Source: Ceratotherium simum simum (lineage: Eukaryota; Chordata; Mammalia; Perissodactyla; Rhinocerotidae). Taken from it: a DNA stretch of 64,000 nucleotides. This document shows positions 58,256 to 64,000 of this stretch, in pieces. The stretch is from contig NW_004454239.1 of NCBI RefSeq assembly GCF_000283155.1, forward strand, positions 6,971,117 to 7,035,116, in the 5' to 3' direction. The first letter of the stretch is position 1. Each line of letters starts with the position of its first letter. The notes below the pieces were generated by a model that worked only from the letters and a program-made list of their open reading frames with translations, searched no databases and had not been told where the DNA came from. Made by a program: the position numbers and the translations under genes.

Positions 58256-59439
58256 CTTCCAACAGATATAAATTACTCAGATCCCCTAATTCTGCAAAAT
58301 CCTTAGGAGAACCATGATTACAGTGTGTTTCTGTAGGATACACACACACCCCCTTCTGAGTGGTTTGTGAAAGTTTCCCACGAGACCGATGTAGAAGAAA
58401 GTTCTTTGAAGAAATGAAAGGTCCACCCAGAGGGAAGGGGATTGTGAGGAGCTATGAGGGGTCCAGAAGAAGCCACTGTGTTCTCCAAGAAACACATTTA
58501 AGTGAAAGGTTGATCCTTTGGTGCTGGGAACGTTCACTCCCAAACAGAAAGCTGTTGTTAGGCAAATTTGGAAACGTGATACACTTGTGAGTCCAGCTAA
58601 ATCTGGATGAAAAGTTTCCAATTTCTCTACACCATTTGTCCACGTGAAGCCCCTGGCATTGGCACAAGCACAGTGATGTGAAGTCTGTTAGCTTTTGGTC
58701 AGAGAACATAAGCAAGGGCTTCAGAACAAACCCCAAAGCTGAGAGCTCCACTGACTACTTCACTGCGGATTCAAATTTGGAGATTGAAGAAGGAACCCGC
58801 CTGAAAGCAGAGGCAGCAAGAGCGGCCCGCGGACATCTGCTGGGAGCTTCTGACTTTCCTGCGGACGCGGGCGTGGGGCTCGGAGGGAACCAGATCTCTA
58901 GATGGGGGCAAGTCCCCCTATCCTCAGAGAAGCCAGTGCAGCCCTCGGGGTAACAGGGGAGCCCCTTGCTGGGCTGTAAACTGCAAACTTCCATCCATCT
59001 CGTTTTAATGAAACAAAAGAGCAGCCACGCTGCCTGCACCACCTCGGGAGACTGGAGACAGAGTTGGCAATTCACCTGGGTCTCTAGCTGGCAGTGAAGA
59101 TGCTAATGTTCATCAATTTCCAAGAAGAAGACAAAGCTTTAAGACAGAGTTGAGTCCAACAGCCTTTCGCGGTAGTTGACTTTAAGAGAATGGGGATGCC
59201 CACTCCTGTCAGTCCCCATTAATGACGAGCATCAAGACAATGGCCTCTCTCCAGTTTAACTCCACTGAGAAGCACCACTCTCTAGGGTGGCCTTTGGCCA
59301 ACGTGAAGACAGAGAGCACTCTGTGTTCAGCATCTTTGCCTTGCTTTCAGGTTACCTCTTGTCCCCCAGTAGAGAGGATGTGTCCGCCAGGAGCTTGGTT
59401 CAAAGCAGAACTTCCACTCTTCGTGAGGTTGGGATGCTA

Positions 59440-59650
59440 TGCAACACCCAAACTTCAATTTCCTCTGTCTGACCTTGAGCAAGGAACTCTATCTCTCAAG
59501 GCTTCCGTTTCCACACCTTGAAAATGGGGGAATAATACCAATGCCTACACCATAGGAATGTTGTGAGGATCAACCGAGATAATGTGTCAGATTTGTAAAG
59601 GATAAAGAGCTCTACCAATGTCAGCTGTTTGTCATTGTTACTGTTGCTGT
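59440..59650 (-). repeat. MIR SINE, antisense
   Basis: The + strand shows 'tgaccttgagcaaggaactc', 'ccttgaaaatgggggaataat', 'cataggaatgttgtgaggatcaaccgagataatg', the reverse complement of the MIR core in order. Confidence 0.88.
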
Positions 59651-59819
59651 TTTCATGTGTCATCTTGTTGATTGTCCAAGCCTGATCAGGGAGGCTAGGC
59701 TTTGTTCTTCATCAAAAGTACTGCTTCAGTGTTTCATGTGCTACTGTTGTGTGCTAGCCTGCCTACCTCAGTGGTATTTGATTAAAGCTTAAGATACTGT
59801 CTTTCCTCGAGGCATTAGC

Positions 59820-60048
59820 TTTTTTTTTTTTTTTTGATTATTTTATTGAGGTCACATTGGTTTACAACATTGTGTAATTTCGGGTGTACATCATTATGTT
59901 TCAGTTTCTGCATAGACTGCACCGTGTTCACCACCAAAAGTCTAGTGTCCATCTGTCACCATACACATGAGCCCCGTTACCCCTTCTGCCCTCCCCCCGC
60001 CTTCCCCTCTGGTAACCACCAATCTGTTCTCCTTATCCATGTGTTTGC
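59820..60048 (-). repeat. LINE-1 3' UTR fragment, equine-type, antisense
   Basis: A T run at 59,820-59,836 (A tail on the minus strand) followed by 'tattttattgaggtcacattggtttacaac' (in pieces) and 'caccaccaaaagtctagtgtcc', the antisense 3' end of an L1 family common in horse. It is 5'-truncated at about 230 bp and little diverged, so relatively young. Confidence 0.85.
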
Positions 60049-60379
60049 CTTTGAATGGGGCTTTGGGAAACTGGAAGACCTTCCAAGTCCAAAGAAACAA
60101 GTTGTTAACATTTCACTTGGATGAAGATCAGTAAAAGTGGGTTGGGATGGCTGCGGGTCAGGCCCTGATCAGGAGGATCTCCCCGTCTAGAACGTCCTGT
60201 TCTGGTGAGGGGCCAGGTGCAAATAGCACTTGGCAGCAATGCAGTTTGTGATACGGTAGAGGAGATTGGGGGTTCCAAGAGCTCAGCCAGGAGGAACGTG
60301 ATACCCTGAGCATCTTTTTACCCCCTCTTGCCCTCAAAGCCCCCAGCATTTCTTCCCTCTGGCCACACAAGACTGTTCT

Positions 60380-60785
60380 CCAAATGCTTCCTACTCTTTC
60401 CTGCTGCAGGGCCTTTGCTCAATCCTTTCTTGTTCCCTCAACCTGGAATGCTCCCTTCCCCTACATCATATAATTACCATAATCACATCCTTCACTGCAC
60501 CTGCCTCCGCCTCAGCGAGGCCTCCCTGATGACCCCAGACTCACCATGATGGCCACAAGGCACATCATAGCAAACTCTTCTGTTCTGCAGTAGAGCTTCC
60601 AGCAACAGGAGTTGAACTGAGAAACAATTACATCTGTCTTCCCCACTAGACAGACTGTCAGCTCTATGGGGCAGGGACTGTGAGGTTTTGGCTTTTGGGT
60701 TTTTTTTTTATTATTGCTCTTTCTCACCACCTAGCACAGTACTCGGCACATCACAGATATCTGTCAAGTATTTATCAAGCAAAAG
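60380..60785 (+). repeat. L2 LINE 3' part
   Basis: Near-complete L2 3' order: 'cctgctgcagggcctttgctc', 'cctggaatgctcccttcccc', 'gcgaggcctccctgatgacc', 'ctagacagactgtcagctctatggggcagggactg', 'cacctagcacagtactcggcacatcac', 'tatttatcaagcaaa'. Confidence 0.88.
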
Positions 60786-60866
60786 ACTGGATGGATGGGT
60801 GGGTGGGTGGGTGGATGGATGGATAGAAGGATGGATGGACGGATGGATGGATGCATGGGTGGATGA
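60786..60866 (+). repeat. TGGA/TGGG tetranucleotide microsatellite
   Basis: About 80 bp of tandem TGGA, GGTG and GATG units with a few substitutions, starting right at the L2 3' end. L2 3' termini end in a similar short tandem unit, so the microsatellite may have grown from the element's own tail. Confidence 0.95.
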
Positions 60867-61186
60867 AGGAATGAGAGAGGCAGCCAGGAGAAGGGAAAGG
60901 GAGAGGAATGCTACTCCAGACAGAGGGACATGCCTGACCCCAGGTGCAGGGACAAGAAGCCTGGGGTGGGTGCAGGGGCCCGGAAGCAGGTCGATGTGGT
61001 GGGAGTAAAGCTCCATGGGGAAGCTGGGCAGGGGCCAGGCTCACAGGACCCGCTGGGGAGACTGGACCTCATTCCGTGGGAGAAGGGAAGCGGGAAGGCC
61101 TCTCCAGCTCTGCAGCAAGGCAGCTGCCCAGCATAGCCCCAATCCCCGTCTGCAGCCAGGGCCCTGAGCCCTGACAGTGCAGCCAG

Positions 61187-61226
61187 AGGGGCGCCCCCCC
61201 CACCGCCCACCCCACTCCACTCCCCT
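61187..61226 (+). repeat. C-rich low-complexity run
   Basis: Runs of C separated by A or T over about 40 bp ('gcgcccccccccaccgccc' type). Confidence 0.75.
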
Positions 61227-61739
61227 CTTTCTACCTCTCACTTTGAGGCCATCAACATTTCCCATCACTGCCACGCGAAAAGTAAGTACATCATACGTTA
61301 ATTTGTATTGTCACTGCGCCGTAGAGCCGTGGTAAAGAGCACATTCATTTTTAATCCACTATGAATAATATATAAATATGTATACAGTGCAGAGGGTCAA
61401 CAGGAGTGAGGAGAAAGCAAGTCGTACATTGTTTATAACAAAAGTGGGGAAACGAGATATTTTTCTTACTTGCCGCGATGGAAGGATCTGCTCTTTCCCT
61501 GTACCTCAGGGGAGAGGAGACCTCCTGCCCTGGGGGGACCATCCATTAATTACAGCTCCACACTTGTGGGCAGCGGGTTTCAGGGAAGATGTGGGGCTGC
61601 GTCTGCAGGGCTTCTGGACTCTTCAGACTGATGGTCTCTCTTCAGGCGTGGGGCGGTGGATGGGAGAGGGGCAGGGGAGTAGGCGACCAGCCTCTGGTCG
61701 TCAGTCCTGGGGCAGCGGGGAAACAGTCTGACACCCACT

Positions 61740-61935
61740 CATCAGAGCACATTTATACAAGTGCCTCAATAGTCCTCACAATCGCCAGGAGCGGTCCATG
61801 GTAGAGAGATCTCTTTCCATTATACGGATAGGAAAACCGGGCCCAGGGAGACTACATAATTGTCCAAAGTACTCAAAGCTAGCTGGTTTCTGGTCAGGAA
61901 TTCAACCTCACGTTTGTCTCAAAACAGATGCTTAT
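61740..61935 (+). repeat. MIR SINE (diverged)
   Basis: 'atagtcctcacaatcgccagg', 'tccattatacggataggaaaacc', 'actacataattgtccaaagtactcaaagctagctgg' and 'ggaattcaacctc' follow MIR order. Confidence 0.75.
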
Positions 61936-62216
61936 CTCTCCCCTCCCTCCTGTCATGCCCTGCAAACTGCCTGTTGGAAGAGTCTCCACAAAGGGGTGTC
62001 TTTGATCAGGACCCAGAATGCTCCAGGAGGGAGTCCATAAACACCCGGGAAGGGTGTACTACACTGTGTGGATGTGTGTGTGACATTGCACACATGCCAC
62101 ATGCCACACCCCTTATGGTCACAGGCACCACTGTGGCCTCAAGACGCCCAGCAAAGCCTGGCGAGTACGTGGCTGGCACCGAGCCACAGGGCTTATAAAC
62201 TCTCTGTCCAAGCTCC

Positions 62217-62584
62217 CATCCACAGCTCCTAGAACCCAGCCCACTTCCATGAGCACACATTGAGCACCTGCTGCACGTGTTACCCCGAGCAGATTGCTGT
62301 CGGAATAATGCAGTACTCTCAGCACCATGAGGGTGGGAAGGGCATTAATGCCACATGCCTACCCTACACCCACCGAATGCACGCCTCAGTGACTGGCTGC
62401 CATCCACAACTCCTAGAACCCAGCCCACTTCCATGAGCACACATTGAGCACCTGCTGCACGAGTTACCCCGAGCAGATTGCTGTCGGAATAATGCAGTAC
62501 TCTCAGCACCATGAGGGTGGGAAGGGCATTAATGCCACATGCCTACCCTACACCCACCGAATGCACGCCTCAGTGACTGGCTGC
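62217..62584 (+). repeat. 184-bp tandem duplication, two copies
   Basis: 62,217-62,400 and 62,401-62,584 are the same 184-base unit in direct tandem with two single-base differences (g/a at unit position 9; t/a within 'ctgcacg(t/a)gttacc'). No transposable element boundaries coincide with it. Bases 'ca' are shared at the junction, as in replication slippage or microhomology-mediated duplication. Confidence 0.97.
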
Positions 62585-64000
62585 CAGTCTCAAGGCTGCC
62601 TTCCAGAGTTCAACCTACTGGAGACCCAGTGGGGAGGAGGGTGGGGCTTAGTGTTCACGAGGGGAGAACACCCAGCTGCTGAGAGCAAGTCTCCAGTTTC
62701 CAGTCAAAAGATGGCTCGGGGTGGGGGGTGCAAAAACATCCCTCCAGAGAAGAACATTCTTAACAAGACGCACGTGGGCAGTTTTGCCAGAGGCAGGGCC
62801 TATCAATGGTGATGGAAGCACAATTCTGCACATTGGAGAAAAGCCATCCTAGAATGGAGAGAAACAATCACCGTCCACGATGTGTGGTCAACACAAGAAA
62901 GAGGGTCCAGGAGAGGGTCATGAATGTACATGGTGGAGAGTGGGGTCCCTGGCCCAGGCAGACACAGTGACACAGCAAACTCCTGTGTCCTCACACCACC
63001 AAGCCGTCTCTCAGACCAGGGCGAGCTTTCAGATCTGTCACGCTGGGGCCTCTTACGGTTCACGGAAATAAATGGAAAAAGACAACATGTGGTAAGTGAA
63101 GAGGCACCTGCTGCCCTGACATCTAGATCAGCCTGGCCGATCGCCTGGGCCGTGTAGACCCCTGAGAAAGCAGGAAAGCACAGGAGAATCCTGGCTGGCA
63201 GAGCAAGAATCCTGGTGGCCAGCAGCGTGTGGAGATCTCCCGGGGCCTGCCAAGGCCCATGGCTGACTCACCTGGACACACTCCCATTTTCCTGTCTGGA
63301 ATATCCTCTTTGGAGCACAGTCATGGAGTATTTCTAAGCTGCCCTAAAAGGGTCTCCTGCAGCCACGTTTTATGGAGCTGTTTTCTAGAACGGACAAGGT
63401 GACGAAGTGGAGGGAAGCAGCCCTCAGAGGCAGCTCACATGCACAGGGCTATGAGGCCTGGGAAGAGCCACCTCTGAGAGGTACCAAGAGGGCTCCCTAA
63501 CACAGCACGCCTCCTACTGCACCCCAGCCAGAGCCCTTTGGATTCCCTGAAACGAAGGACATCTGCAAAACGCCTGCTGGTAGGTAAGAAAATGGCTCCA
63601 CCTATAGGGCCAACTGCGTATGTTAGAAACTCCCCCTAACCTCCGGAGGTGGACCCTGCCTGCAGGAGAGCAATCTGGAGGCATGGTGGGCCTAACACAC
63701 TCAGGAGCTGGTCAGGCCTTCAGGGCAGTGGTCTGGTTTCTACCTGCCCCTCACCTGCTGCTCCCTCTGAGTGTCCACTGCTCTGACCCTGAAGCTGCAA
63801 ACTGGGAGGCCCAGGACCCCTGGCATCCTCTTCCACGTTCAGTAGGCTCAGCAGAGGCAATGAGATGGATAATAATATACATAAACATGCACTGCACCTA
63901 CAGAAAGAGCCACATCCTCAGTTGCACACATGATATGTATTTTTTTAATTTCTCTAATTCCAAATAGGCAAGAATCGTTCTAATCAGGTAGATAATTTAT
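62585..64000. other. Intronic single-copy stretch, nothing recognised
   Basis: Mixed-composition sequence to the window end. No repeat, exon or RNA gene could be supported by eye. Confidence 0.45.

Larger units (their letters stand above)
53956..64000 (-). other. Last intron of the zinc-finger gene (partial)
   Basis: Everything upstream of the acceptor at 53,956-53,958 to the window end is presumed intron, because no second exon carrying finger codons flanked by splice sites was found on the minus strand. The sequence is ordinary mammalian intron: L2, MIR, ERE and L1 relics, a tetranucleotide microsatellite and a tandem duplication. At over 10 kb it is long. An unrecognised alternative exon or antisense transcript cannot be excluded. 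Confidence 0.6.

Overview
This window is mammalian nuclear DNA, almost certainly from a perissodactyl and most likely a horse or close relative (Equus). The main evidence is seven copies of the tRNA-derived equine repetitive element ERE, recognised by its GGGGCCGGCC head, the 'cagcggttaag' box and the 'ttagctcagggccaatcttcctc' 3' module. A LINE-1 3' end at 59.8-60.05 kb also resembles the equine L1 family. No prokaryotic, plasmid or phage features were seen, and long open frames are rare and mostly spurious.

Layout. 1-13.06 kb is an AT-rich pile of broken L1 copies, nearly all on the + strand. It contains an antisense L1 fragment that is itself split by a probable solo LTR, and two nested ERE SINEs. 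At about 13.06 kb the composition changes sharply to mixed, GC-richer, mostly single-copy DNA. From 13 to 51 kb there is no convincing protein-coding gene. This stretch holds ancient MIR and L2 repeats, a MER5A DNA transposon, a degenerate ERV-L-like provirus at 19.0-23.3 kb with an ERE inside its pol relic, a 27-bp-period minisatellite at 34.07-34.35 kb, several AT-rich homeodomain-core-rich blocks that look like conserved non-coding elements, and a CpG island at 44.9-46.04 kb ending in a consensus-like + strand splice donor.

51-64 kb is the 3' end of one real gene on the - strand. It comprises a terminal coding exon (53711-53955) with a C2H2 zinc finger and a basic/acidic C-terminal tail, a candidate 3' UTR of about 2.6 kb running down to AATAAA signals near 51.1 kb, and upstream of the exon at least 10 kb of intron (53956-64000) full of L2, MIR, ERE and L1 relics, a TGGA microsatellite and a young 184-bp tandem duplication. 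The protein is a zinc-finger transcription factor. ZNF536 is a guess only and no symbol is assigned.

No operon-like or multi-gene system is present. The relationships that can be read are insertion order among repeats (from target-site duplications), and a gene-poor landscape with possible regulatory elements next to a zinc-finger gene. The most distinctive signals are several perfect short inverted repeats that look like template-switch mutations, the tandem duplication, and the eroded provirus. Repeat boundaries were judged by eye and are approximate unless a target-site duplication is cited.
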